DNA of 64,000 bases from Metellina segmentata (Eukaryota > Arthropoda > Arachnida > Araneae > Tetragnathidae): positions 76,634,278 to 76,698,277 of the forward strand of contig OX375873.1 in the NCBI GenBank assembly GCA_947359465.1. The letters run 5' to 3'. Of this stretch, positions 33,551-45,159 are shown piece by piece. Position 1 is the first letter of the stretch, and each line of letters starts with the position of its first letter. Under the pieces are notes generated by a model, which was not told the origin of the DNA, did not search any database, and saw nothing but the letters and a program-made list of their open reading frames with translations. The position numbers were made by a program, and so were the translations under genes.

Positions 33551-34500
33551 TTATCTACGAAAATCTTGAGAGTAGACATTGGTTTTCTCAGGCTTTTTCC
33601 CTTTTTGGCATTCTGGTATGAGTACTTTCTTGATTAGGGGACAGCGACCCCACATCATTCTCAAGGTCTCATCTCTACTTTGCCCACACTGATTGGACAA
33701 TTGGAGACCTTCCAAGGTCAAATCCACCCCACTATAACCTTCAACGTGACACTTCTTAATTACCGGAAGATGTTGGCGTAATTTGGCTCTCTTCTTCCTG
33801 AGTTTTTTGAACATTCCGTTGGGATGAAGGAATAACCTCGATAGTCTTTCTCCCGCGTGCTATACGTAATTTATTGGCGTTAATTTCCCCCTCGCATAGG
33901 GGTGATCTTCGTTTTAGGCGGTCCCGGAAAGAAGACGTAGGGAAGGGTTTTCTCTACTGAGGAAATCCCCTTTTTATCAGTTATAGAGATCGGACTCCTT
34001 GAGTTTACAGCGGTTCTTCCACCCCAAAAATTATGAGCTTCTCGTCTTCGTTTTTGGAGACATTGAAGCCAAGGAGAAGATACATCTCCTTGGCTTAGCG
34101 GCGTCGTTTTCGCCCCAAAACTACGATTTCTTAGTCGTTCAACATTAAATAAACGCGTATTCATCTGTATTGCTGTTCTTCGAGCCACGTAAATCTTCAG
34201 ATCTTCCAATGTTAGATTTCATTGAAATCTTTGGATTTGGACTAATTAACGAAATTCGACCAATTCCTCAAAGTCGTTCTCGGGTTCTCGTAGCCGACCC
34301 GATCCCCTGATGAGGAGCCATGGACACTCTCTGAGGGAACTAAGGACGTCTCTTCCATAACTCCGGCATCGAACTCGACCACGGCGACCAGCGGTTCCTT
34401 AGAAGAACAATAAAGATATGTTGACTCTCCAATATTTGCTTCGCGACTTTTCTTCGTAGTTGATTTCACTATGTCCAGGTTTTCCCACAGCATCAACTTC
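33551..34500 (-). other. GC-richer block with three minus-strand ORFs of unknown identity
   Basis: Base composition changes sharply from the flanks. Three minus-strand ORFs of 84, 109 and 87 residues follow each other (34496-34242, 34209-33880, 33814-33551), in different frames. The last is Lys/Arg-rich with spaced cysteines (KKCHVEGYSGVDL, NQCGQ, RCPLIKK, PECQKGKK). I recognise no family. It could be a decayed retroelement gag-like region or a fragment of a lost gene. The stop-separated frames suggest a pseudogene or an unannotated spliced gene. Confidence 0.35.
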
Positions 34501-34970
34501 GAGGAGGTGACAAAATATCATCTGGTGAGTCCACCTTTATAAATTATTCTTTCCAAAAGACAGACATTTAACCGATTTTGCCTTAGTCTTTCACGAGCCT
34601 TTTTCTTTTAACCACTTACGGCCAATATATTATGTCCAGATAACTTATATGGGATTTTGAGATCACGAACCTGTCTTTCAGTCAACTAACCTCTTTTTTA
34701 ACCCGATTCACACCACAACCATGTTCAGGTTTTCCCACAGCCTCAACTTCGAGGAAGTGAAAGAACATCATCTGGTGAGTCCACCTTCATAAACTCTTTT
34801 TTTCTAAACGACAGACGTCTTAATGGTTTTGCCTTAGCCTTTCTCGAGCGAATTTTTGTTAACCACTCACGGTCTATTTATTATATCCAGATAACCTATA
34901 TAAGAATTTTAATCGTGAACCTGTCCTTCAATTCAACTAACCTCCTTCTTAAAACCAATTTACACCACAC
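34471..34970 (+). repeat. Two-unit 250-bp tandem repeat, each with ATG, 18 codons and splice donor
   Basis: Unit 1 is 34471-34720 and unit 2 is 34721-34970. Each begins with an ATG, an open 18-codon stretch (RFSHS.NFEEV..HL) and CTG|gtgagt, a consensus donor in phase 0 (exon-like parts 34471-34524 and 34721-34774). Each unit also carries a TATA-like element (34648, 34893) about 75 bases before its right end. The ATG of unit 2 therefore sits about 75 bases downstream of the TATA of unit 1. Possibly a duplicated promoter and first exon, or part of a mobile element. No downstream partner exon is identified. Confidence 0.55.
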
Positions 34971-35574
34971 TTTTTATGTAATAATTTGAGAAAATTCTGC
35001 AAACTTCAAACCGTGAAGGTAATTATGCATCAAGATATGCAATCTACTTAATATTGGGAATAAAATATTTTGATCCACGTTAAAAGGCTGTAAAACGTTG
35101 TAGCTTCACAAAAATGATGTGTGATGACAATTTAAAGTTCTGAAACAGAAATATTTCGGACAATTACATTGTTTGAAATTTATGTGTGTTTGCAACTGAT
35201 CTAGACGAAAATATATTATATATAGATGTTCAAAAATACGTTCGAAAATATTTTCTCATTCTTTTTTAATTAACAGTAAATATACTCTTACTTATCAATC
35301 AAAACCAAGACTCTTAAATTGGGAAAATGCGATATCAACGAGATTAAAAATATATACTTCAATCTCAATGTGACAATAAAGGCAGCTGTTAAGAATTTAT
35401 CTGAGTTTTTGTTATTTAATATATGTGTGATAATTTCAACAGTAAGCCAATCTCTGCTTCAGAAGTCTTCAAATCTAATAAATGCCGGACTATCATACTA
35501 ATTGTTTTAGATTTTAAAACTTAAAGTTGTACTAGGTAAGTTAATTTTAATTAACATACTTAATTACGTTTAAT
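34971..35574. other. AT-rich spacer
   Basis: Nothing gene-like seen, apart from the recurrence at 35172-35215 of the segment at 32645. Confidence 0.4.
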
Positions 35575-35880
35575 TAATACTAGAGCAACATTTTGGGCTA
35601 TTGACGACGATCCGGGATAAATCCCCTAATTAAAAGATCTAAGGACAACACCGCATAAATTTGAACCACGGTCAGATGACGGGGCAATATTTGAGCTGGC
35701 ACCCCACTCTTCAAACTTTGTAACCAACGCAACGTGAGGATTTTCGGCCACGACAGATTTCAGGAGAACCAGCGTCCTCTACACCATCCGCTTACAAATA
35801 TCCATGCACTGGCCCGTATTCGAACCAGGTACCTTCCGATGTAGAGGCTAACACATTTACACTCAGCACGGTTGGTACGA
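35575..35880 (-). mobile_element. Dispersed SINE-like repeat, copy c
   Basis: The best-preserved member. Read on the minus strand it has a B-box-like 'ggttcgaatac', then 'gatggtgtagaggacgctgg', 'cacgttgcgttgg', 'catctgaccgtggttcaa' and the tail toward 'attaattaaac'. Confidence 0.6.
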
Positions 35881-36044
35881 AAAAAAATACTAGATTTTAG
35901 AACTTTAGAAAGTAATGGAATATTTTTCTTTTTTGTCTGTGTTTTGGTTAGTGAATTGCAATTTCAATCTTCTTAAGTCTCGAATTTGATCTTCATTTTT
36001 GGGTGACCCTGGATTTTTCTGAATTAAAAATCCGCCAATATCCC

Positions 36045-36182
36045 GTTCGTCATCTGACCGTGGTTCAAAATTACGTTGCGTTGTCCTCGTATCTTTCCCT
36101 TAAGGGACTGATCCCGGACCGTCGTCAATAGCCCGTTGTGTTGCTCTAGTACGACGTTAACTAAAATTACCATTACCATTGC
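36045..36182 (+). mobile_element. Dispersed SINE-like repeat, copy d (3' part)
   Basis: 'catctgaccgtggttcaaaa', 'gttgcgttgtcct', 'gatcccggaccgtcgtcaat' and 'gttgtgttgctctagtacga' match the 3' half of copy c in opposite orientation, so c and d form an inverted pair about 165 bp apart. Confidence 0.55.
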
Positions 36183-36656
36183 CGCCAAAATCCCGCTAAC
36201 TAAACATATATTTTGTTACATCGTCTTCGGAACTCTGTATAGATCACTCCGAACGCAACGAAATGAAGGGTTCGATATTGGAGGAATAAAATTTAGTTTA
36301 TTTACAACCGAAAAAATTAATAATATTTCCACAATATGTACTGAATACAGCCGACGATATCTTCATAATAACACCGTGCTTCAAGCAGCGGAAATCACGA
36401 GCGTGTTATATCTCAGGTAATCACAATCAACCACTCCTCCATCGTCATCGTTCTACCTTTTTCAAATGGTACGAAGTAATTTCTTTGTCTCACGATTTGG
36501 CTTCGGTTTTGGAGTTGCGCTTTTGCCTGTAGTTGTGGATCGCACTTTCGAAAAGTTGGTTCCCAGCAAAGTTCATTTCACTTCTGGAAAAGCAATTGTA
36601 GCTGTAGTTTCACTACCCTACTCTTAGACGCTACACGTCCCGGGCAGCTCTTCACG

Positions 36657-37500
36657 TTAATTTCCATAAAATGGTGCCAATCTGTTGACGTGCACCACTC
36701 TTGGCTTCGCACTTAATGATCTCTGTATTAGGCCGACCACATCATTCAACCACTTTATAATTGTATATGGTCCGTCCCAATTCGATTGTAGTTTTGGAGA
36801 AAGACCACTGTGACGCTTTGGGTGATAGAGCCAGACTTTGTTTCCAACTTGGAATTTTGACTTGGATGCTTTTACATCATATCTCGTCTTCATCTTCTCA
36901 CTCGTGAGGTTTGCTTTCGAGCAAATTTATGGACGCTCTCCAGTCTCTGCTGCAACTCTTCCACATACTGCTACACTGCAGACGGTTGATCATCTGGCTT
37001 TACAAACAGCAGATTATACAGTAACCGGGGATTTCTACCGAACAGAACCTCAGTTGGTGTGAAGCCCGTCGTCTAATGTTTAGCACTGCGATAAGCGAGC
37101 AGGAAGAGAGGCAAATGTGTATCGCAGTCGTCATGTTTTTTAGACACAAAAAAGGCTATGATTTAAAAGTGTCCGATTAAATCGTTCGACCATGCCATCA
37201 TATTGTGGATGCAAAGGCGTCGTCGGAGTTTGTGGATATGCCAAAATAGGGACGGATGTCAAGAATTCCTTTAAATGACTCCTCACATTGTTCGTTCCGA
37301 AGAAAATCCCATTTGTTCTCCGTAAGCCTATGAAGAGGTCTAGCGATATTAGAGTTCACAAACCGCCTGTAGTAAGTGCAGAGACCCAGAAAGCTTCTTT
37401 AGTTCATGAACATTTTTGGGTTGGTTCCACTCATTGACCACCTTCGTCTTTTCGGGGTCAGTTCTCACTCCTTTTTCCGAAAGAATATGTCCTAGTATTA
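36657..37500 (-). mobile_element. gypsy-type LTR retrotransposon pol relic
   Basis: Minus-strand reading gives the end of RT and start of RNase H (GHILSEKGVRTDPEKT, then a frameshift and NSNIARPLHRLTENK). It continues, after a deletion, with integrase (HPQYDGMVERFNRTLLNH, then LFLLAYRS). It ends with the C-terminal chromatin/DNA-binding part (VGNKVWLYHPKRHSGLSPKL, KPRVVHVNRLAPFYGN). Several stops and a large internal deletion make it non-functional. LTRs were not found. Confidence 0.75.
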
Positions 37501-37747
37501 AAAATTATTTTAAAAGTAGAATCAACTAGTAAGTAAGTCAACGTTAGAATATAATCAAGGTAATTTTTACTTGCGAACTTCTAACGCACTTACTGACATA
37601 AACATTCATATAAGATATTCCATACTTCTGGAAATAAAACGCATGCATCATTGCTCAAACCTCAATTTCGTTGAGTTATTGTTTTGTAGTATTGATACAG
37701 GTTTAACATTCAGCTTTTATTAAAGATAGGTTTGGAAGGTGATGTAG

Positions 37748-37755
37748 TATATATA
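37748..37755 (+). promoter_or_regulatory. TATA box of TIL unit 1 (copy 2)
   Basis: TATATATA about 70 bases upstream of the signal-peptide ATG, with TCAGTT (initiator-like) at 37767. Same position as the TATA box of the paralogous unit 2. Confidence 0.5.
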
Positions 37756-37819
37756 CTAAAAGTAAGTCAGTTGTACACTTCTAGTTCAATGTTAGTTCTG
37801 AAACTAAATGAAAAAGAAC

Positions 37820-37889
37820 ATGAAAACTTTCGTCCTCATTTCGTGCATGGTTTTGCTGTCGGCTTCCTTTAGTGAATCTTTCGGCATTG
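37820..37889 (+). CDS. Signal-peptide exon of TIL unit 1 (copy 2)
   Basis: 23 codons plus one base end at donor G|gtaaac; the product begins MKTFVLISC and ends SESFGI, a secretory signal peptide. An in-frame ATG also exists four codons upstream (37808). I prefer 37820 because the paralogous exon at 7487 has no upstream ATG and aligns here. Phase 1 fits both A1' (39815) and B1' (43710). Confidence 0.8.
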
Positions 37890-38724
37890 GTAAACACTTT
37901 TTGATAACTTTTGAATTGTATTTTACTTTGATTGTTTCGGTCGAAAAATTAAATAAAACTCTAATTAATGGTGTATTCTAAACATTTAGTTTATGCATTA
38001 AATTTAATTTTTATCATATAAAAACCTTTGACAAGTTTTCTGTTGACTGTATATTTCTTGGTGCAGCTTGGTCAGATCTAGCACACTCTAGACCTAAAAA
38101 AATCTTACCAAACCAACCTGTCAACTGTACATTCCGACACAGAAGTTCCACAACTACCCTTGTTAGTGTTTATCTTTTTAGTGGTGTCAGAAAATAATGT
38201 ATCCCCCATAGCTGTATTATTAAATCTTACTTGTTAGTATTAATCCCTGAATATATTTCATACTCTCCTCAATCCATATAATCTTTCTTTTTGTTTTTGA
38301 ATCTAAAAAAAAAAAAAACTATCGAAATATATAAGAGCTATCAAAGAATTAAAATAAACTTACAAAAATCAGGATGCAGTTATATAAGTTTGCCATGAAA
38401 TAACTCTTGAAAAGTTCAATTAATTAGTTGAGAATTCTTTTTTTAATAGATAAACTGTTGTTCAAGTATAAAGGAATTAACATACTTTAAAGGATTTCTT
38501 AGGGTTGTGTAGTTTTAATGTTTAATGAAATGAAAGATATTGATAAAATTTGTATGATAATCCAAATATTCGAATAATAAAAATTTAGCAATTCCAAAAA
38601 TAGTTTGCTATTTTAAAATAACAACTAAATGCTGGGTAATTCTAGATAATTATTTCTATCGTAAAATAACTATAAATTGCATTATCAGTCCTCTGTATAT
38701 GTGTATTAGGTTCATATAACTTAG

Positions 38725-38767
<43 letters not shown>

Positions 38768-39814
38768 ATAAATAACTAGCTCTTCTAACCTTTTAATCCA
38801 AATTAATTTTCAGATGTTTCGATTAAAGCCGAATCTCTCTCTCTCTAGATTTTAGTGAATTGAAGTCAACTTTTTCCTGAATAATAATTTTCTTTTAAAT
38901 AATTGTTTAAGTTTACTTGATGAGGTTGAATGGTATTTGAGTGAACTTATAAAAAGTGTTTATAATGTTTTTAGAATGATATTTGTGTGTGTGAAACGAC
39001 AAACTTTTAACTAAGTTTATATTCTTTGACGAAATAATTCCATTATTTGTTGTTAGTTAAGTTATTTGTAAATTGCTGTTCTTACAACTAAACTTATACC
39101 TTTTGAAAAGCTTTTTAAAAGAGTTTGGTACCTCAATTTTTATCAATATTAAATAAAAATTCAGCTCTACTTTTCCTATATATGTAGATGTAGGCATTAA
39201 TTGATAGACATTTAACACTAAGCTACTTAAACTGCAATACGGAATTATCTAGGTTTGAATGAGCTTTAAAAATTTTTATACGGTTATTTTACTCAAAGTT
39301 CTTATTTTATATTTCTTTATAAAACGTTGAGTCTATTAAATTCCAATAAACTACACTCTTTTTCAAGTATTAAAATAAACCTTTTTTCAGTCGTCTATAT
39401 AAATTTTATTGTAATGTATACAGCTAATTTACTTACGAATAAATTTCAGGAATATTTCAATGACTAGGAATAAAAGATTTTTAACATCTGCGTGTATGTG
39501 AACTTGCGTGTATGTGTCTTATTATAATACAACTATAAAGACTTGGAAATTGATTTGTAATCTTATCTACAACAAAGCTTTTTATAAATGCCATATCAAA
39601 ACACTGATCTATAAAATTATTAGCTTTTTTCAATGGTAAAAAAAAATTACAAACTTAGGACACACAGAAGAACGTAATATATGTAAACAGTGAAGAATAA
39701 CGAAAATGTATTCCTATTTTTATGGAAATTTATTATGAAAATCGACAATTTATGAAAAATTATTTTTGTTTGGAAAATACACAAGTCCGTAGTGTGTCAT
39801 AAATGATATTTCAG
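37890..39814 (+). other. S-to-A1' intron
   Basis: AT-rich. Its middle shows weak similarity to the matching part of the unit 2 intron ('cataacttagcaa', 'attttcag'), a trace of the older unit duplication. From 38938 onward it aligns with base 1 of the window. Confidence 0.5.
38726..38762. repeat. (GA)n microsatellite
   Basis: About 18 GA units inside the S-to-A1' intron. Confidence 0.97.
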
Positions 39815-40013
39815 GTAAGCATGATTGTGATGCAAACAAGACATATAGAAGCTACGGGTTGTGTGGAGAGAAATGTGATGATGTAGGACTTCAGCTTAAA
39901 CCTTGTCCTTTAATTTTACTTCGCGGATGTGCATGCAAGAGTGGTTATATCCGAGTCAATGGTGATAGGGACGCAGACTGTGTGAGACCCAAAGATTGCC
40001 CCAAATAAATCAA
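39815..40013 (+). CDS. TIL-domain terminal exon A1' (copy 2, unit 1)
   Basis: Same structure as A1: phase 1 acceptor 'gatatttcag', eight cysteines, loop CPLILLRGC, TAA at 40006-40008, donor A|gtaagc 5 bases later. The protein is identical to A1; one Arg codon differs synonymously. With the signal exon at 37820 the complete coding sequence is inside the window. Confidence 0.83.
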
Positions 40014-40748
40014 GTAAGCTATTTTTACTTCCGCGACTATTCTACACTACATTTAAAGGAGCTTCATGAAGGACTATGATTAAACTTGCAGGCATGAGAG
40101 CGTTTTAGTTATAACATAAAACTGTATAAACAGAAATGGCGTTTGAAAGCACTATTTTTAAGATATTTGCTTCAACAGTTAGTTTTAAACGTACTTGAAC
40201 GATAACATTTTAATTGAAAATCTAACCACTATCACTTACAACATGAATTGCATAATAATTCTATGCTAAGTAACACAAATAAAAAAAAACACTGATCTAA
40301 TTCTAGATATTAATCCTTTCAATTACATTTAATCCAAGCGATCGTGTTTTGAGAATTAACTTTCAAACACTCCTTCTTAGTAAATATATGCTTATCAGTA
40401 ATATTTATATGAAAGATAAGCTATTAAATTTGAGTGCTTTTATCTCATCCATTGGTTTCAGTCTGAAATATAGTTATTCGCAATTTTGTGCAAAGTACGA
40501 TAAATATTGCAGCCTTTTAATGCAGAATAACAAAACACTTTGAAAGATAAATTCTGAAAACTTTCTTTACGTTTTCCTAGAAATGTCATTTAAAATAAAT
40601 CTTTTCCCTGACAGCTGAAAGGTTTGGGGTATCAATATTTTTCTCTTGGAAGATATATTTTAATGACTTGTAAATAAATTATTTGTTGTATACCTAATTT
40701 TTCATTTATCCAACCATGATTTTTTTAAACCTTTCTTTTTCATTTTAG

Positions 40749-40810
40749 TATGCTGAAAAAGAAACTGAGTCCAACGAAAAAAATATAAATAAACATGTTT
40801 TCTTATCGAT
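40749..40810 (+). other. 3'-UTR exon of TIL A1' with poly(A) signal
   Basis: Acceptor 'tttcattttag', then TATGCTGAAAAAGAAACTGA; AATAAA at 40788-40793. Here the upstream UTR intron is short because the Helitron-like insertion is absent. Confidence 0.6.
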
Positions 40811-42804
40811 AATTATGTGTTTTTTTTCATGTGTTTTCCTTTAATTCAAATAGTATACTTACTTGAAATGATAGACTACTATATGGTAATTTTGATGAAG
40901 CATAAAAAATAGAAAATATCTTATTTACACACAGAAAACCAAGTGACGACGGTTCATTCGGTTCATTATATATAGTAAAACACAAAGGTAAACAAATGCC
41001 GCCAGTAAATGTTTTAAAAAATTACATTGCTTTAAATAAAACTGTTTGAAACTATACAAACTTTAAAGGAATGAAGTGGTCACAAAATTAAACCGTATTC
41101 ACGTACGAGTGTAAATCCACAAGCACCATCCAGATATGCTCGAGTTTATACTAGGGTGCAGAAAAAAAAATACAGAATGTATTTGAAATTCTTACTAAAA
41201 TCCAAAAATATCCTAAAAGTCCCAACAAATGACCAGTGCCTTAAAATTTAACATGTAAAACACATAAAAAAATTTCCCAAAATGACCAAACCTAAAATAT
41301 CTAAAATTAGGAGATTGTGAACGAATGTATACCCTAAAAGTGATTTTGACGAGAATACTCGTCCATCAAGACATGATAAATTTAGCTTTGGACGTGATGC
41401 CTCGAAAACCACCAGAAGGGTTAAAAATGCATTTCAACATTTCCCACTAAGCAATAAAACAGTTTTCTTAGTTTTTAGGCTTTACATTTAGCTTAATATA
41501 ATAAGTATAGACACAGTGTAACACAATATGTACTTCTATAATAAATTAAACAGTATATAAATTTTTTTTTAATGGTCTATAAAAATAGATTTTTATGTTG
41601 TTTGAATTCGTTAAAAAGAAAATGACTCAAATTGAAAAAGGTAACAAAGTCTCACCTAATCTCTAAGATAATGTATGTCAAATTAATTTTTATTTAAATG
41701 CATATTTTTAACCTCAATTTCAGGTTTTGATCCTTTTTAAAATCATTGTTATAAAGTATTTTATATGCTTGAACACTAAATTATATATTCTCTGAATAGA
41801 AATACAATCGATGAAAAGAGTGTAGAAATTGTTCCAACCTTAAGAATCAACAAAACATTGATTTCTCGATAATTTATAAGAGTACAGTCAAATTTGAACT
41901 TAGAACAAGGAAAATTTAAATTTCTTCGCGTGTTGAAAATTTACTCTTTACAGTAAAATGCATTAATAACTTGATTTGTGGGAAGTAATAAGATTTCTGA
42001 ATTTATTGCAGCCAGCGTGACAATTACATACTACCGTTTATAAATTTAAAAACCACCTGCACATTTCAAAAATGATCTATGTCCTACATTTTTAAAATAT
42101 TTATTTCACATTTAAATATCATGCCTGGGGAATAAGATAATTTATTTGACAGTGAATAATATTTATTTATCTAACACATAAATGTTTATAATAGCTCCTA
42201 ACATAGCTAGGTAGACTTTATCCAAAAGAAGCGACGTAGAATTTAGAATATGCAAATTTTTGGTGAATCACGTGGTCTTGTCTAATCGCAAATGATAACT
42301 TTAAAAACTAAGAATCAAATCTTCATGCAACTCAACTTTTCAGTGATGTTGTTTGTGATACTGTATTTAAAAAAGTTTGTGGTGTAGTAGTTTGCTGAAT
42401 TTGATTCAAATGAACCTAAGAACAAATTAACTGACCATTAACGAGCCACAATCGTATCTCTTAGAGACTGGTATGTTGCTTTGCAAAATAGCCGCTTTTA
42501 AAAAGTTTGAGTTGAGTACTGTGTGTATGGCACTAAAATGTGTTAGTAAATCTGGGTTGAATAGAGATTGTTTTGAACCGGTTTAACTTCAAAAGCTGAA
42601 GAGACAAATTCAACATTCAACCTTAAACAATTCTAAACTGAGCATGAAGTATGGTCAAATTTCAATTTGTCATAAAGTATACCAACCTAACTGGCCATAG
42701 TAAAGATAATATTGCAAGAACATTAACATTTTAAGAATGAATATGTGGCAGCAATACAATCACTTCTAGGAGATTTTAATAAAACTGTGGGTCAGATATA
42801 ATCA

Positions 42805-43290
42805 AAATTGGACTCTTGGAGACTGGAAAAGGTTCCTATTTACATATCAATTCCAATTAGAACTTTTTGTCAATAATAGAAGGAAATTTGTCCATCGACA
42901 CCCAGTGAACGGATGCAAACTCTGAATATTCCCCAACTGTCAGTCATGAAGGTGGTTCTGTGATAGTTTTGGAGGCAATGCCGTTGGAAATTTGTCCGAA
43001 TTCAATTTAATTTTCAACCTTCATATCTACCATAACATTCTCATATCTAAGGAATACCATATGCAAGCAATACCGAGTTTTCCAGGAATACAGTTATCCG
43101 AAAAATTTTATTACGTTATGTTGAAATTATATTGCGAAACATAAAAGAGAATCGTAAAGCTTAAAATTATTCACTGGCCATCTCAGAGTTCCTATCTTAG
43201 TCCATAACAGTATTTTTGAGATTTACTTCACCAAAAATTTGAAACACAAAACAGTTGAAACAGTCTGGTGTAATAATTGATGTAACGACG
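42805..43290 (+). mobile_element. Tc1-like transposase relic (copy 2)
   Basis: Duplicate of the relic at 5190-5680 with the same breaks, so it was already dead before the duplication. Confidence 0.6.
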
Positions 43291-43709
43291 AGAATGGGAG
43301 AATGGATGTCTCTTTTTCTGTAGTTGACATTATTTTTTCATTACTTGAGTCTAAACTAAAATAATAATAATAATAAACATGTCCCATCTATGGTGCAGAC
43401 CGAAAGAAAGAATATTCATTTGCTTAAACTACTCTTTTTCAGAAAGATTATTACGAAATTCTTATCCGATGACTTTTTATATCCTTAATGGACACTAATG
43501 CTCAATTATTTCATCATAAAAGAAAAATGTTGGACATTATTTGTTTTGAAATGTATATAGTTGCATAAAACAACTCATTTCGCCACTAAACACTAAATAT
43601 AAATGTAAGAAATTGATTATTAGAACATTTTAGGTTGCACTGAAAAATGCATTAACTTTAAATTTTATGTCGATATTTAATAAATTTGTTTGGATTTTTG
43701 TTCTAATAG

Positions 43710-43927
43710 GTGGTAACGAGAAATGCTCTGGAAATATGACCCACGGAAGTGCTGGCGTTTGCGGCGTAAGATGTGATCGGCCAAAACCACCACAAATTTG
43801 CCCTTTCATACTGAGACAGGGATGCGTTTGCAAAAAGGACTACATTCCAATCGACAGTTTGCCTTCAAATGGTTGTGTGAAACAGAAGGATTGTCTTATT
43901 GATTTAAATACAGATGGATACAAATAA
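43710..43927 (+). CDS. TIL-domain terminal exon B1' with altered C-terminus (copy 2, unit 1)
   Basis: Acceptor and phase as in B1, eight cysteines kept. Two changes matter: the reactive-loop region is CPFILRQGC (Glu to Gln versus B1), and a net 4-base deletion after the last cysteine removes the TGA. The frame then runs on for about 10 extra residues (LIDLNTDGYK) to a TAA at 43925-43927 that overlaps the AATAAA poly(A) signal (43923-43928). The domain core should still fold; the tail is new. The remaining differences from B1 are synonymous. Confidence 0.78.
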
Positions 43928-45027
43928 ATCTACGTTTTGTAACTGTAAAACAACCCAACATAAATCGAAAACGACCTCACCCACTAGCTCTGTCTATTTC
44001 ATTAGAAGGTCGATGATTCTTGAACCATATATCGTTGTTATTGGAAGATTGGAAATTCTAATTATTTAATTTATTCAGAAAAATAAAATTAATTACTGGG
44101 TTTATGCTTAACATTATGTACACATGAGAAACGTCTATTGCAAGAAAGTAGATTATTAATAACATAGTTTGCTACTTTTAACTAATACCGATTGTAAATG
44201 GAAATTCATCCCAACTTCGCATTTCCGTTATTGTTCAGAATATGTTAAAACATGGTCTTTCGAGGAAAGTTGGCTGAATTGCACACATACAATCAAAAAC
44301 TTAACACACTTCTTTGGTGGTATTAAGCACTAAATAAATTATTGGTAAATATAACTTCGAAATAATTTTTTACTACTCATAAAATAATGGAACACATAAA
44401 TAAAGCAGTTTTTAATTGGAGTAAAGAGTCAGTTCTTTAGAATATTAAAAAAAAATATTTTATAGCTCCACAGCTGAAGTACATTAAAATAAACCGACAG
44501 GGAATATGTACTTAAATTGTTCATATTTTGGAAAAATTAGTGAAAAAGATCAAGTATAAGGATTTAGAATCCAGTAATACAGGAAAAGTTTCTCAGTTTG
44601 CCTTGTGTCTCATACTCGTGTAGACACTGCTCTTTACCGTAACCAATACACTTAAAACGTAATTCTTTTTAAGGTTTTTCCTCTTTTGTATTCGGATCTA
44701 AAACGTAAAACTTTTAAAATTGGAAATCAAGCTGCACATCCTCGGTATGAATGCTACATATGTGCAAAGTTGTATCGTGAATGACATCCACCCATCCACT
44801 TCGTTTTATAAATATAGATTTATTTACTACCCAAAGATGGATTGGATGGCATAAAAATTTTATTGACGCACATATTTCATGATTTATTACCTCTTCCTAA
44901 AATTACGAGTGCATCACATTTCCGGACTGAGGAGTATTCATATACCTTGAATCATCGTTTTGTAGTGTTGACACAGGTATAATATTCAACTTTTTTACTA
45001 AAAGCAGTTGGCAGGTGATACAGGACT

Positions 45028-45035
45028 TAAATAAG
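45028..45035 (+). promoter_or_regulatory. Degraded TATA box of TIL unit 2 (copy 2)
   Basis: TAAATAAG in place of the TATATAAG at 7424-7431; two substitutions across the box region. It accompanies a frameshifted signal exon 56 bases further on. Confidence 0.5.
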
Positions 45036-45090
45036 TTAGTAAGCTTGCATTCTTCCAGTTCAGTGTAAGTCTAACTAAACGAAAGATAAT

Positions 45091-45159
45091 ATGAAAACTT
45101 TTGTCCTCATTTTATGTGTGGCTTTGCTGTCCGTTTCCTTTGTGAATCTTTTGGCATAG
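45091..45159 (+). pseudogene. Frameshifted signal-peptide exon of TIL unit 2 (copy 2)
   Basis: Aligns to the exon at 7487 but one T is lost from a TTTT run (near 45141). The frame then reads into TAG at 45157-45159, the last three bases of the exon, so no in-frame junction to A2' or B2' is possible. Donor gtaaac is intact. Either unit 2 of copy 2 is dead, or its TIL exons are reached from another signal exon. Confidence 0.75.
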
